Shown here: in pieces, positions 17,204 through 26,042 of the stretch | Numbering within the stretch: the stretch's first letter is position 1 | Layout of the letters: the number at the start of each line of letters is the position of its first letter | Assembly: GCF_009498035.1 (NCBI RefSeq) | Contig: NZ_CP034550.1 | Span: 4,712,001-4,776,000 of the forward strand | DNA: 64,000 nt | Direction: 5' to 3' | Source: Saccharothrix syringae | Lineage (GTDB): Bacteria > Actinomycetota > Actinomycetes > Mycobacteriales > Pseudonocardiaceae | Made by a program: the position numbers and the translations under genes | Notes under the pieces: model-generated | What the model saw: the letters and a program-made list of their open reading frames with translations, nothing else | What the model was told of the DNA's origin: nothing | Database searches by the model: none

Positions 17204-18373
17204 TCAGGCGGAGGTCTCCTCCTCCCGCGACCGCCCCCGCGAGGCGTCCCGCTCCGGCTCGGCCGGCGGCGTGTCCGAGGGCTCCTCGGGTCCGCTCTGC
17301 CGGTCGATCACCTCGCCCAGGTACCGGAGCACCACCGCGGCGGTCGCCGCCGCGGGCACCGCCAGGAACGCGCCGGCGATCCCGTAGAGGCTGCTGCCCG
17401 CGGTCACCGCCAGCAGCACCACCGCGGCGTGCAGGTTCAGGCTCTTGGACTGGAGGATCGGCTGGAGCACGTTGCCCTCCAGCTGCTGCACCAGCACCAC
17501 GACCACCAGCATGATGATCGCCGTGGTCAGGCCGTTGCTGACCAGGGCGACCAGCACGGCCAGCGCGCCCGCCACGAACGCGCCCACGATCGGCACGAAC
17601 CCGCCCAGGAACGTCAGCGCGGCCAGCGGGACGGCCAGCGGCACCCCCGTCACGACCAGGCCCAGGCCGATCAGCACCGCGTCGACCAGGCTCACCACGG
17701 CCTGGGTGCGGATGAACCCGCCCAGCGTCGCCCACACCCGGTCCAGCACGACCGACAGGTGGCTGCCCGCGCGCTCGCCGACCACGCCGCGCAGCCACGG
17801 GGTGAACCGCGGGCCGTCCTTGACGAAGAAGAACGCCAGCAGCAGCGCGACCAGGCCGGTCACCACGCCCGACGTCACCGTGCCCACGCCGGTCAGCAGG
17901 CCGTTGGCGATCGAGCCGATGCTGGACTGGAGCTGGTCGGTGCCCTGGTCGACCAGCCGGTCGAGCTGGCCCTCGCCGAGGTTGAGCGGCGGCCCGGACA
18001 GCCAGTCGCGGGCCTGCTGGAGCGCCTTGGTGGCGCTGTCGGCGATCTGCGGCACGCCCGAGGCGATCGACGTGGTGATCAGCGCCAGCACGCCGCCCAG
18101 CACGGCCAGGCCGCCGAGCAGCACCAGCGTCGCGGCCAGCGCTGGCGGCAGGCCGCGCGAGCGCAGCCACCGGGCGGGCGGCCACAGCACCGTGGTGATC
18201 AGCAGGCCGAGCAGCACCGGCATGACGATCACCCACAGCTTGCCGATCAGCCACCACACCAGCACGAACCCGACCGCGGCCAGCGCCAGGCGGGTGCTCC
18301 AGCGCGCCAGCCAGCTCAGCCCGTGCCCGATGGCGTCACCGCGGTCAGCCCAGCGGCGGTTCCCTGCACCCAC
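17204..18373 (-). CDS. AI-2E-type transporter family permease
   Basis: A 389-residue membrane protein of the AI-2E transporter (TqsA/YdiK, formerly PerM) family. N-terminal helices (LWVIVMPVLLGLLITTVLWP) are followed by a large extracytoplasmic loop at ~100-160, then a block of C-terminal helices with the family phrases AFFFVKDGPRFTPWL and LEGNVLQPILQSKSLNLHAA. The charged tail (~355-389) is rich in Glu and Pro. Family members export small metabolites or work as Na+/H+ antiporters, so the family name does not prove autoinducer transport. It is monocistronic. Confidence 0.9.
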   Translation of the reverse strand: MGAGNRRWADRGDAIGHGLSWLARWSTRLALAAVGFVLVWWLIGKLWVIVMPVLLGLLITTVLWPPARWLRSRGLPPALAATLVLLGGLAVLGGVLALITTSIASGVPQIADSATKALQQARDWLSGPPLNLGEGQLDRLVDQGTDQLQSSIGSIANGLLTGVGTVTSGVVTGLVALLLAFFFVKDGPRFTPWLRGVVGERAGSHLSVVLDRVWATLGGFIRTQAVVSLVDAVLIGLGLVVTGVPLAVPLAALTFLGGFVPIVGAFVAGALAVLVALVSNGLTTAIIMLVVVVLVQQLEGNVLQPILQSKSLNLHAAVVLLAVTAGSSLYGIAGAFLAVPAAATAAVVLRYLGEVIDRQSGPEEPSDTPPAEPERDASRGRSREEETSA

Positions 18374-18710
18374 GTCGCCCCGTCCCCTCAGGTGCGCCGC
18401 TCGGCGCGGCGCTTCGCGGTGCAGCCTGCCAGACGCCGCCGACCGGCTCGAACACCTCGGCGGACCGGTTGTCGCTCGTCCGGGTGGAGTCGGTGCGGCG
18501 CGAGCCGATGGCGCCCGTCACCGGCACGCCGCGGGGTCCGGCGCGGGGACGTGGCCTGTGCCGATCATCACCGGCCGAACGGCCCAACGCTGATCGCGCC
18601 GAACCGCTCAACCTCGTACGGTGTGCCTGAACGCGGCGAGGGGGCGCACCCGCCCGTGCCGGGACCAACCCCGTGCGGTGTGCCTGAACGCGGCGAGAGA
18701 GGAGCGGGAC
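18374..18710. other. intergenic region with a 26-bp direct repeat
   Basis: The 337 bp between the permease gene and the sulfite-oxidase-like gene hold divergent promoters and a conspicuous direct repeat (18615-18697). No additional gene is supported. Confidence 0.5.
18615..18697. repeat. direct repeat, two 26-bp copies 57 bp apart
   Basis: Copies at 18615-18640 and 18672-18697 share CGT(A/G)CGGTGTGCCTGAACGCGGCGAG with one difference. The second copy ends 13 nt before the start codon of the sulfite-oxidase-like gene and overlaps its ribosome-site region. It could be a regulator site or a genome-wide repeat. Confidence 0.75.
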
Positions 18711-19307
18711 GTGGGCATCGTGTCGCCCGGCTTCCACGGCCGGCGCAGGCCCGCCGTGGAGCTGCCGCCCGGCCAGTACCTGACCGAGGACTTCCCGGTC
18801 CTGTCCGCGGGCCCCACCCCGCGCGTCCCCCTGGACCGCTGGCGGTTCACCGTCACCACCGAGACCGGCGAGGAGCACGGCTGGTCGTGGCGCGAGTTCC
18901 AGGCCCTGCCCGCCGAGTCGGTGACCACCGACATCCACTGCGTCACCAAGTGGTCCAAGCTGGGCACGCACTGGCGCGGCGTCTCCCTGGACACCCTCCT
19001 GTCCGACGTGGACACCGCCGCCGACTTCGCCGTGGTCCACTCCTACGGCGGCTACACCACCAACCTGCCGCTGGAAGACCTGCTGGACGGCCGGGCGTGG
19101 CTCGCGCACCGCTACGAGGGCGAGGACCTGACCCCCGAGCACGGCGGCCCGGTGCGGCTGCTCGTGCCGCACCTGTACTTCTGGAAGTCGGCCAAGTGGG
19201 TGCGCGGCATCCGGCTGGTCCTGGAGGACGAACCGGGCTTCTGGGAGACGCTCGGCTACCACGAGTACGGAGACCCATGGCGGGAACAGCGGTACCAGGG
19301 CGACTGA
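18711..19307 (+). CDS. sulfite-oxidase-like molybdopterin oxidoreductase
   Basis: A 198-residue single-domain protein of the oxidoreductase molybdopterin-binding family (sulfite oxidase/MsrP-like). The signature DIHCVTKWSKLGTHWRGV carries the invariant Cys that ligates molybdenum. Further family features are SYGGYTTNLPLEDLLDG and VPHLYFWKSAKWVRGI. There is no Tat signal and no haem or dimerisation domain, so it is a minimal cytoplasmic form. GTG 18711 is preceded by GAGAGGAG. Its 3' end overlaps the FAD reductase gene by 31 bp; that enzyme is the likely electron partner. Substrate unknown. Confidence 0.88.
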   Translation: MGIVSPGFHGRRRPAVELPPGQYLTEDFPVLSAGPTPRVPLDRWRFTVTTETGEEHGWSWREFQALPAESVTTDIHCVTKWSKLGTHWRGVSLDTLLSDVDTAADFAVVHSYGGYTTNLPLEDLLDGRAWLAHRYEGEDLTPEHGGPVRLLVPHLYFWKSAKWVRGIRLVLEDEPGFWETLGYHEYGDPWREQRYQGD

Positions 19308-20011
19308 CCTGGCGGGTGGCCACGCTCGTCGACGCCGTCGAGGAGACGCCGACCGCGCGCACGCTGGTCCTGGAGGTCCCGGGCTGGCCCGGGCACCTCG
19401 CGGGCCAGCACGTCGACGTGCGGCTGACCGCCGAGGACGGCTACCGCGCGCAGCGCAGCTACTCGCTCGCCGCGCCGGCGAAGGGCGACCTGGTGCGGAT
19501 CACCGTGCAGGAGCTGGCCGACGGCGAGGTGTCGCCCTACCTGGTCCGCGGGCTGTCGATCGGCGACCCGGTGGAGCTGCGCGGACCGGTGGGCGGCTGG
19601 TTCGTGTGGCGGCCGACCGACCCGAGCCCGGTCCTGCTGGTCGCGGGCGGCTCGGGCGTCGTGCCGCTGGTGGCGATGGTGCGCGCCCGCCGCGAGGCCG
19701 GCGTTCGCACGCCGTTCCGGCTGGTCTACTCGGTCCGGAGCCCGGGGGACCGCCTGTACGCCGACGAGCTGAACCGGCCCGAACCCGGCCTCGACATCAG
19801 CTACGTCTACACCCGCACCACCCCCGAGGGGTGGCCCGCGCCACCGCACCGGATCGGCGTCCCGGACGTCAACAGCGGCGGGTGGCCCGCCGAGTTCGAG
19901 CCCGCCTGCTTCGTCTGCGGGCCCACCGGCTTCGTGGAGAAGGTGGCCGACATCCTCGTCGCGCTGGGGCACGACCCGCGGCGGGTCAGGACCGAGCGGT
20001 TCGGAGGCTGA
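19277..20011 (+). CDS. ferredoxin-reductase-type FAD/NAD(P)-binding oxidoreductase
   Basis: A 244-residue flavin reductase. The FAD site is RSYSLA (R-x-Y-S motif) near residue 62. The nicotinamide-nucleotide domain begins with VLLVAGGSGVVPLVAMV and ends with the family ACFVCGPTGFVEKV segment. No iron-sulfur domain is attached. It overlaps the molybdopterin oxidoreductase gene upstream and is 1 nt from the zinc-ribbon gene downstream, so the three are one unit. Most likely it passes electrons between NAD(P)H and the molybdenum enzyme. Confidence 0.9.
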   Translation: MAGTAVPGRLTWRVATLVDAVEETPTARTLVLEVPGWPGHLAGQHVDVRLTAEDGYRAQRSYSLAAPAKGDLVRITVQELADGEVSPYLVRGLSIGDPVELRGPVGGWFVWRPTDPSPVLLVAGGSGVVPLVAMVRARREAGVRTPFRLVYSVRSPGDRLYADELNRPEPGLDISYVYTRTTPEGWPAPPHRIGVPDVNSGGWPAEFEPACFVCGPTGFVEKVADILVALGHDPRRVRTERFGG

Positions 20012-20012
20012 C

Positions 20013-20285
20013 GTGGACGGTGGCACCGAGTTCGTCGACGGCAACGCGCTGGCGGGCACCCTGGCCGAGGTCTTCGCGGTGGACGTCACCGCCGCCCTGG
20101 CCCGGTGCGGGTCGTGCGGCGAGACCGGTCCGCTGGCGGGCCTGCGCGTCTACGGCCGGGCACCGGGGCTGGTCGCCCGCTGCCCCGGCTGCGAGTCGGT
20201 GGTGCTGCGGGTGAACCGGGGCCCCGGCGCGGCCTGGCTCGACCTGCGCGGCGCCACCTGCCTGCGCGTCGACCTGCCGGACTGA
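20013..20285 (+). CDS. DUF6510-type zinc-ribbon small protein
   Basis: A 90-residue protein with two CxxC pairs, CGSC at ~32-35 and CPGC further on, predicting one zinc ribbon. The surrounding sequence (ALAGTLAEVFAVDVTAALARC) fits the actinobacterial DUF6510 family as I recall it. It starts with GTG 1 nt after the stop of the FAD reductase gene and ends the three-gene operon. The role may be structural or in assembly of the molybdoenzyme; this is inference from context. Confidence 0.72.
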   Translation: MDGGTEFVDGNALAGTLAEVFAVDVTAALARCGSCGETGPLAGLRVYGRAPGLVARCPGCESVVLRVNRGPGAAWLDLRGATCLRVDLPD

Positions 20286-20290
20286 CCCGG

Positions 20291-20317
20291 GACCGGCCGG
20301 CCCGGGACCGGCCGGTC
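20291..20317. terminator. bidirectional hairpin between convergent genes
   Basis: Perfect 10-bp stem (GACCGGCCGG / CCGGCCGGTC) with a 7-nt loop. It lies 5 nt after the plus-strand operon and touches the stop codon of the opposing gene. Confidence 0.7.
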
Positions 20318-21957
20318 TAGGACCACCGTTCCAGGTACAGGCAGAACAGGTCCGGCTGCCCCGAGCCGACGCCCAGCGGCTCGGCCAGCGCGTCGGCCCG
20401 CCCGTACTCGCCGAGCACGTGGTGCTCGCCCGGGTCGAGCCGCACGGTCCGCGCGGGCAGGCCGTCGACCGAGGGGCACGCGGCGGAGCCGCCCAGCGGC
20501 GGGAACGACGGCGGGCAGTCGCCGCAGCCGGGCAGCGTGAACTCGTGCGCGGTCGACCCGGCCACCCGCACGGTGACCGGCGCGCTCACCCCGTTGACGA
20601 ACGTCACCGGGATCGAGCCCTCGGCGCCCAGCGGCGCGGGCACCGGCACCCGCGCGCCCGTGCCCGCGGCGACCTTGGCCGAGATCAGCGCGGAGCGGGC
20701 CCGCGCCGCGTCGCCGTGGTCGGGGAAGGTGCCGACGAACCGCTCCAGCGCGGTCACCGCGTCGTCCGACCGGCCCTCCCGCAGTTGCCCGAGCCCGCAC
20801 TCCAGCACCGCGCGCGGGAAGTGGGCCCGGGCGTCGGCCGCCGCCTTCGCCAGGGCCGGGTCGGTCAGGCCGGCGAAGTACTCCAGCGCCGGGGCCGCGG
20901 CGCAGAACTCGCCCCGCCCGAGGGGTGCGGCGGCCGCGCCGTAGACGGCGTCCAGCGCCGCGGGCACCTCGGCGGCGGCCGGCGTGCCGCCGAACTCGCG
21001 GACGACCACCAGCAGCGCGTCCACCGAGCCGCGGGCCCGGGCGACCGCGTCGGTGCCGGCGGGTGGGGCGGCGCGGGCCAACCGCAGGTAGGCGTCGGCG
21101 ACCTCGTCGCGGAACGACGCGTCCTCGCGCAGCAGGTCGCGGTAGACCTCGACGGCCTCGGCGGGCTTGCCGCCGTCCCGCAGGCCGCGCGCCCACGTCG
21201 CGTAGGTCTCCACCAGGTCCTGGTGCACGTGCGGGTCCAGCGGGCTGCCCGGGTGCTGTTGGCGGAAGTGCCGGTAGCGGGCGACGGCGGTGGCGTGCTC
21301 GCCCGCGCGCTGCGCCTCGGTCGCCCACGTGTAGGCGCCGCACTCGGTCAGGCCCCGCGCGGCCGCGGCCACGTCGGGGCTCAGCGTCAGCTCGTAGAAC
21401 CCGGTGACCGCCTCGAACTCGTCGACCGCGGCCGCGCAGTTCCCGCCGGCCTGCGCGGCCAGGCCGGCGGTGTGGGCGGCGTGCCCGGCCAGGCCGTAGC
21501 CCGCGTAGGCGCCCGCGACGAGCACCACGGCCAGGGCGCCGGCCAGGACCGGGGTGGCGCGGGCCGGCGGGCGGGGGTGCCGGGTGGCGATCCGGGCGGC
21601 GTCGAGGGCCAGGGCGGCGAACCACGCCACCGCCACCAGGCGCCACGGGCCGGGCGAGTTCGCCGCGTCGGTGGCGTAGGCGACGACCACCAGCGCCACC
21701 GCGCCCGCCGCCGCCACCGCGGCCCGTGCCCAGCGGCCCAGGTAGGCGTAGCCCAGGCCGAGGCCGGTGAGGTTGAGCAGCACGGCGGCCGGCCCGGAGC
21801 GCGGGGGAGCGGGCGGGAAGAGGGCGGGGAGCCGGGGATCGGTGGGCGCGTCGTCGACCCACGCCGGTCGGTCGGGTCGCTCCGGGTGGTCGACCCACCG
21901 CGCCTGGTCGGGCGGCTCACCGTCCTCCGAGGGGTCCTCCGGCCATCGCCCGCCCAT
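20317..21957 (-). CDS. membrane-anchored TPR protein
   Basis: A 546-residue protein. The cytoplasmic N-terminus is rich in Pro, Asp and Trp. It is followed by three or four hydrophobic helices around residues 57-160 (LGRWARAAVAAAGAVALVVV, VLAGALAVVLVAGAYAGYGL). The large C-terminal part is a solenoid of TPR-like repeats (AVARYRHFRQQHPGSPLDPH, AVEVYRDLLREDASFRDEV, DDAVTALERFVGTFPDHGDA) ending in a Cys-containing domain (PGCGDCPPSFPP). The pattern suggests an envelope-associated scaffold. I do not know a specific function. It faces the zinc-ribbon gene across a shared terminator. Confidence 0.75.
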   Translation of the reverse strand: MGGRWPEDPSEDGEPPDQARWVDHPERPDRPAWVDDAPTDPRLPALFPPAPPRSGPAAVLLNLTGLGLGYAYLGRWARAAVAAAGAVALVVVAYATDAANSPGPWRLVAVAWFAALALDAARIATRHPRPPARATPVLAGALAVVLVAGAYAGYGLAGHAAHTAGLAAQAGGNCAAAVDEFEAVTGFYELTLSPDVAAAARGLTECGAYTWATEAQRAGEHATAVARYRHFRQQHPGSPLDPHVHQDLVETYATWARGLRDGGKPAEAVEVYRDLLREDASFRDEVADAYLRLARAAPPAGTDAVARARGSVDALLVVVREFGGTPAAAEVPAALDAVYGAAAAPLGRGEFCAAAPALEYFAGLTDPALAKAAADARAHFPRAVLECGLGQLREGRSDDAVTALERFVGTFPDHGDAARARSALISAKVAAGTGARVPVPAPLGAEGSIPVTFVNGVSAPVTVRVAGSTAHEFTLPGCGDCPPSFPPLGGSAACPSVDGLPARTVRLDPGEHHVLGEYGRADALAEPLGVGSGQPDLFCLYLERWS

Positions 21958-22069
21958 CCCGCCCCCTCAGCGCTCGCCCGCACCAGCAGACAGCAGACCA
22001 CGGAACGCGCCACCGGGGGCACCTCGCCGACCCCCGGCCACCGGAACGGCCCAGGGGCGCCGCCACCGG

Positions 22070-22285
22070 TCAGGCGCCCGCCGACACCAGGGAGTCGAGC
22101 CGGTAGCGGGCCAGCCGGTGCAGCATCTCGGCCAGGGCCCCGGGCTGGATCTGCCCCTCCAGGTCCTGACGCGCGCCGAGCACGGTGCTCGTCACCACCG
22201 TCTCGGGCACCAGCCCCTTGAACTCGTCCGCGAGCCTGTCCACGGCTTCGCGGCAGCACGGTTCCTGCGCGTAGCGGTCGACCAC
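22070..22285 (-). CDS. small three-helix-bundle dimerization-domain protein
   Basis: A 71-residue soluble protein, mostly helical (CREAVDRLADEFKGLVPETV, later LAEMLHRLARYRLDSL). It resembles the small actinobacterial 'three-helix bundle dimerization domain' proteins. The start is GTG 22285 with an AGGAG site 5 nt upstream. Two adjacent Cys near the N-terminus (EPCCRE) are unusual. It lies between the TPR gene and the two-component operon, with no clear functional link to either. Confidence 0.6.
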   Translation of the reverse strand: MVDRYAQEPCCREAVDRLADEFKGLVPETVVTSTVLGARQDLEGQIQPGALAEMLHRLARYRLDSLVSAGA

Positions 22286-22369
22286 AGCTGCTCCTGAATT
22301 GTCCGGTTCTCCGCCTCCATTGTGCGGGCGCCCGCAACCGGGTTACCTGACGGTGAGCTGACGATCCGC

Positions 22370-22588
22370 TCAGCCGGACGCGCTGGTCGCGGCCGTCGGC
22401 GAGGTGGTGGTCGGCGACGCGGTGGCGGTGGTCGGGTCCGGCCGCTGGGTGAGCGTCGGCGTCGGCGCGGGGTTGACCGTCGAGGTGACCAGCGGCTGGG
22501 GCTCGTCCTGCGCGGTGACGCCGCAGCCGGCCGCCACCAGCAGCACCGCGGCGGGCACCACCGCGAGCGCGGGCGCGGCCGATCTCAT
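22370..22588 (-). CDS. small lipoprotein encoded with the two-component system
   Basis: A 72-residue protein. The signal peptide ends in the lipobox VAAGC, so the mature form is anchored through a Cys near residue 21. The rest is a low-complexity Pro/Thr/Ser spacer with no fold expected. Its ATG overlaps the stop of the histidine kinase (ATGA). A small lipoprotein coupled to a kinase recalls the CseA-CseB-CseC cell-envelope stress arrangement of Streptomyces, where the lipoprotein modulates signalling. That comparison is by context only. Confidence 0.75.
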   Translation of the reverse strand: MRSAAPALAVVPAAVLLVAAGCGVTAQDEPQPLVTSTVNPAPTPTLTQRPDPTTATASPTTTSPTAATSASG

Positions 22589-23955
22589 GACGCCGCCTCC
22601 GGGATCTCCACGACGAACCGCGCCCCGCCACCGGGGCGCTCCTCGACCCGCACCGTACCGCCGTGCCGCTGCACGTGCTGCGCCACCAGCGCCAACCCCA
22701 GCCCGCTGCCGGTGGCCGCGCCCCGCGACCCGGCCCGCTCGCCCCGGTTGAACCGCTCGAAGATCCGGGTGCGCAGCCCCGCGGGCACGCCCGGCCCCTC
22801 GTCGTCCACCTCCAGCCTCGCCCACCCGCCCCGGCGCAGCACCGCCACGCGCACCGCGCCCCCGGCATGGTGCTCGGCGTTGTCCAGCAGGTTGTTGACC
22901 ACGCGGTCCAGCCGGCGGCGGTCGCCCAGCACGTGCGGCGCGGGTCGGTCGGCCGCCAGCGGCACCGGGCCGCGCGGCCGCGCGGCCAGCACGTTGGTCA
23001 CCAGCGCGACCAGGTCGATCGACTCCGGCGCCGAGTCGTCCCCCTGCTGGTCGGCCCGGGTGATCTCCAGCAGGTCCACGACCATGCGGGCGAACCGGTC
23101 GACCTCGGAGGTCAGCAGGTCCAGCGCCCGGCCCGCGGTGCCCGGGATCTCACCCCGGCGGCGGCGCAGCACCTCGGCCGCGTTGACCATCGTCGTCAGC
23201 GGTGAGCGCAGCTCGTGGCTCACGTCGCCGGCGAACCGCGCGTCCCGCAGCACCCGCTGCTCCAGCGCGTCCGCGGTGGTGTTGAACGTCGTGGCCAGCG
23301 GCGTCAGGTCCGGGTCGGTCTGCTCGGGCAGCCGGGCCCGCAGGTCGCCGCCCGCGATGCGCGACGCCGCGTCGGTCAGCGCGGTCAGCGGCCGCAACGC
23401 GCGCCTGCTCGCCCACGACCCCAGCGCGACGCCGAGCAGGCCGCTCACCACGGTTCCCGTCACCAGCACCGCGCTGAGGAACCGGAACGTCCGGTCGAGC
23501 TGCACCATCGGCGCCATCTCCACGTACACGCCCTCGGCGTGCGCGATCGGCAGCGTGACCGCGTACACCGGTATCCCGCCGACCACGAGCCGCTGGCCCG
23601 CGGGCACGCCGTCGCGCGCCAGTTGCAGCAGCTTCGGCGGCAGCACCGCCGGGTCGACCTGCCTGCCGCTGGTGAGCACCTGACCGGGCCGGAACAGCAG
23701 GATCGTGGTGTCCGGGCCGGCGGTGAGGCCGGTCAGCAGCTCCTCCAGGCCGTCCGAGGCCGCCCGCAGCGACTCGTCGACCAGGCGCACGTCCACCTCG
23801 GCCTGCCGGACCGCGCTCTGCTCGCGCTGGCGCAGCATGTACCCCGACGCGAGGTTCCACACCACCAGGGCCAGCACGCTGGTCAGCAGCAGCGACCCGA
23901 CACCGAGCACCATCGCGACGCGCCAGCGCAGCGAGAACCGGTGCGCCCGCCTCAC
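22585..23955 (-). CDS. sensor histidine kinase
   Basis: A 456-residue membrane kinase. TM1 is at ~11-38 (VAMVLGVGSLLLTSVLALVV), followed by a periplasmic sensor region of ~120 residues and TM2 at ~158-182. Next come HAMP (~183-235), the HisKA dimerisation helix with His247 in FAGDVSHELRSPLTT, and HATPase_c with the N box VVNNLLDNAEHHA and G boxes DEGPGVP and GSGLGLAL. It should phosphorylate the response regulator encoded just upstream; the two overlap by GTGA. The signal is unknown, but a small lipoprotein is encoded immediately downstream. Confidence 0.93.
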   Translation of the reverse strand: MRRAHRFSLRWRVAMVLGVGSLLLTSVLALVVWNLASGYMLRQREQSAVRQAEVDVRLVDESLRAASDGLEELLTGLTAGPDTTILLFRPGQVLTSGRQVDPAVLPPKLLQLARDGVPAGQRLVVGGIPVYAVTLPIAHAEGVYVEMAPMVQLDRTFRFLSAVLVTGTVVSGLLGVALGSWASRRALRPLTALTDAASRIAGGDLRARLPEQTDPDLTPLATTFNTTADALEQRVLRDARFAGDVSHELRSPLTTMVNAAEVLRRRRGEIPGTAGRALDLLTSEVDRFARMVVDLLEITRADQQGDDSAPESIDLVALVTNVLAARPRGPVPLAADRPAPHVLGDRRRLDRVVNNLLDNAEHHAGGAVRVAVLRRGGWARLEVDDEGPGVPAGLRTRIFERFNRGERAGSRGAATGSGLGLALVAQHVQRHGGTVRVEERPGGGARFVVEIPEAAS

Positions 23956-24629
23956 CCGTCGCCGCCCAGCCGGTAGCCGGAGCCGCGGACGGTGACGACG
24001 AGCTTCGGGTCGTCGGGGTTGTGCTCGACCTTGCGGCGCAGGCGGCGGATGTGCACGTCGAGCAGGCGGGTGTCGCCGTAGTAGTCGTAGCCCCAGACGC
24101 GTTGCAGCAGCTGCTCGCGGGTGACCACCCGGCCGCCCGCCGAGGCGAGTTCGACCAGCAGCCGGAACTCGGTGCGGGTCAGGTGGACCTCGGTGCCGTC
24201 CCGGTGCACGGAGCCCGCGTCCGGGCGGACCTCCAGGTCGCCGACGCGCAGGACCTCGTCGTGGCGGCCGGTGCGGCGCAGCAGGGCGCGGATGCGGGCG
24301 GCGAGGACGGAGGCGACGAGGGGTTTGGTGACGTAGTCGTCGGCGCCCGCTTCCAGGCCGGCGATGACGTCGGCGGCGTCGGTGCGGGCGGTGACGATGA
24401 TGATGGGCAGGTCGCCGCGGGCGCGCAGGGTGCGGCAGACCTGCAGGCCGTCGACGCCGGGCAGCATCAGGTCCAGCAGCACCACGTGCGGCCGGACTTC
24501 GTCCAGCAGGGCGAGGGCGTCCTCGCCGGAGACGGCGTCGGTGACGGCGAAGCCCTCGTCGGCCAGGGCCAGGCCCAGCGCCTGCCTGATGTGCTCGTCG
24601 TCCTCGACCAGCAGAACCGAGAAATCCAT
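23952..24629 (-). CDS. OmpR/PhoB-family response regulator
   Basis: A 225-residue regulator. The receiver domain has the acidic pocket VEDDE (residues 8-12), phosphoacceptor Asp53 in LLDLMLPG, Thr80 and Lys102 in YVTKP. The winged-helix DNA-binding domain ends with DVHIRRLRRKVEHNPDDPKL and RGSGYRLG. It is the first gene of a regulator-kinase-lipoprotein operon. ATG 24629 was chosen because the receiver domain begins directly after it; an upstream in-frame extension is rich in Trp and Arg and unlike the family. Confidence 0.94.
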   Translation of the reverse strand: MDFSVLLVEDDEHIRQALGLALADEGFAVTDAVSGEDALALLDEVRPHVVLLDLMLPGVDGLQVCRTLRARGDLPIIIVTARTDAADVIAGLEAGADDYVTKPLVASVLAARIRALLRRTGRHDEVLRVGDLEVRPDAGSVHRDGTEVHLTRTEFRLLVELASAGGRVVTREQLLQRVWGYDYYGDTRLLDVHIRRLRRKVEHNPDDPKLVVTVRGSGYRLGGDG

Positions 24630-24836
24630 GTCGCCGGCAATCCTCCACCACGCGACCGGTCCACGCGGCCATCGCAAGGTGATCGCAAGGTTGGCGCGCG
24701 GGTGGACCGGGGCGCGAGCCTAGTGGAGGAGTCGACCGGGGGCAGTGCGGCGGCGCGGGCAGGCCGGGGGTCGGTGCGGCTCGTGGAGGGCTGACCCGGG
24801 GTTCGCGGCAGGGCGCCGGACTCCCAGGCCCGGCGG

Positions 24837-25400
24837 TCACCTCGTCCGGGCCGACCGCTCCAGCCGCTCGACCAGGTCCGCCCGGTCCACCCGGTCCACC
24901 GGGGACGGCAGCGCCGCCCGCTCAGACCGACCCCCGGCCACCGACTCCGCGACGAACCGGGCGACCGCCTCCGGGCCGGGCACCACGTCACCGCCGCGTC
25001 GGGCGAGCACGATCGGGCGCTCGGCCGGTCCGGTCTCCACCGACAGCTCCCAGCCCCGCCGCTCGGTCCAGACCAGCATCAGGTCCCGGTCCGGGTGCTC
25101 GGGCGCCCGGCAGCTCAGCGCGACGTAGGCGGTCACCGTGTCGGTGACCTCGTGGGTGGTGCCCTCGGGCGGCACGCCGAGCGCGTCGGCCACGGCGCGC
25201 ACGTAGTCGCCCAGGGCCAGCGCCAGGGCGTGGTTGTCCTCGGGCGAACCGGCGGGCAGCAGGACCGGTGACAGCCACCCGATCGGGGTCTCGCCGGTGA
25301 AGGGGAGGGCGGCCGGGGCCGACCGCGTGAGGACGTCGCTGCGGGCGAGGGCGCCGGTGCCGCGCTCGGCGAGGCTGCCGCCCGGGTCGATGAGGCTCAT
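24837..25400 (-). CDS. DUF6292-family protein
   Basis: A 187-residue soluble protein. The central part (ALALGDYVRAVADALGVPPEG, then YVALSCRAPEHPDRDLMLVW and ERRGWELSVETG) matches what I know of DUF6292, a Pseudonocardiaceae/actinomycete family without assigned function. The C-terminus is charged. The start ATG 25400 follows a purine-rich GGGAAACGGAG-like stretch. It is monocistronic. The family supports placing the organism near Pseudonocardiaceae. Confidence 0.65.
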   Translation of the reverse strand: MSLIDPGGSLAERGTGALARSDVLTRSAPAALPFTGETPIGWLSPVLLPAGSPEDNHALALALGDYVRAVADALGVPPEGTTHEVTDTVTAYVALSCRAPEHPDRDLMLVWTERRGWELSVETGPAERPIVLARRGGDVVPGPEAVARFVAESVAGGRSERAALPSPVDRVDRADLVERLERSARTR

Positions 25401-26042
25401 GTGGACTCCGTTTCCCTGGTGGGCCGCCGGGGGTGGCACCGGGACCGGCGGGAGCGCGGCCACCGGGGCCCGGTGGCCGTCATCCGCATCGAGGCAGGGG
25501 AGCGGAGGGAGAGGCGGCCGCGGTGCCGACAGGTGGTGGGTGGCCCTGAAACGTGCGTGAGCAGGAGTTCGGTGCGCCGTCTCCCCGGCGGGGAAACGGC
25601 CGAAGTGGTGGGGAGATCGGGGTTACCAGCGCTGGTTGGCCCGACCCGTACGACCGTACCGCATCACGGATCGGATGACCGGGTGACACACCGGGGATTG
25701 GTCCAATTAACGTCATGTGCGCCGGAAAACGTGAGTACCGCACTCGATTCAGCGCGGTTTTGCGGCCGGTGCCCGGGGGTCGGGCCGGAGATTCTGCGGC
25801 CGGAGTTCGGTGCCCGGTTCGGTATCGCGGGAGCGCTGTGGCCGTCGCATTGGGGGCGCCATCGCAGGCGTGGTGTCGCGGGCGCGGCGAGTGCGGCGCG
25901 GAGGGGTGGGGCGGGCGCGGCGCGGAGGGCGCGGCGCGGCATGGCGGGCGCGGTGGCGCGGTGTGGCAGGTGCGGCGGCGCGGGCGTGGCGGAGTCGCGG
26001 CGGGGTGCTGTCGTCAGCGCGGGCCGTCGCGAGTGCGCGGAC
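25401..26042. other. 642-bp gene-free, G-rich low-complexity region
   Basis: From about 25860 to 26010 the plus strand is an irregular tract of GCGGGCGCGG-like units, strongly G-over-C biased. The remaining part (25620-25760) has more ordinary composition and probably contains the DUF6292 promoter. No frame has protein-like content. Confidence 0.5.

Noticed and set aside
17204..18373. Autoinducer-2 exporter as a functional statement
   Set aside because: The family name is historical; members include antiporters and exporters of other metabolites, and no AI-2 pathway is seen here.
22370..24629. Direct identification as the CseABC system
   Set aside because: Gene order and the tiny Pro/Thr-rich lipoprotein differ from sigE-cseABC and no ECF sigma gene is adjacent; kept as a comparison only.
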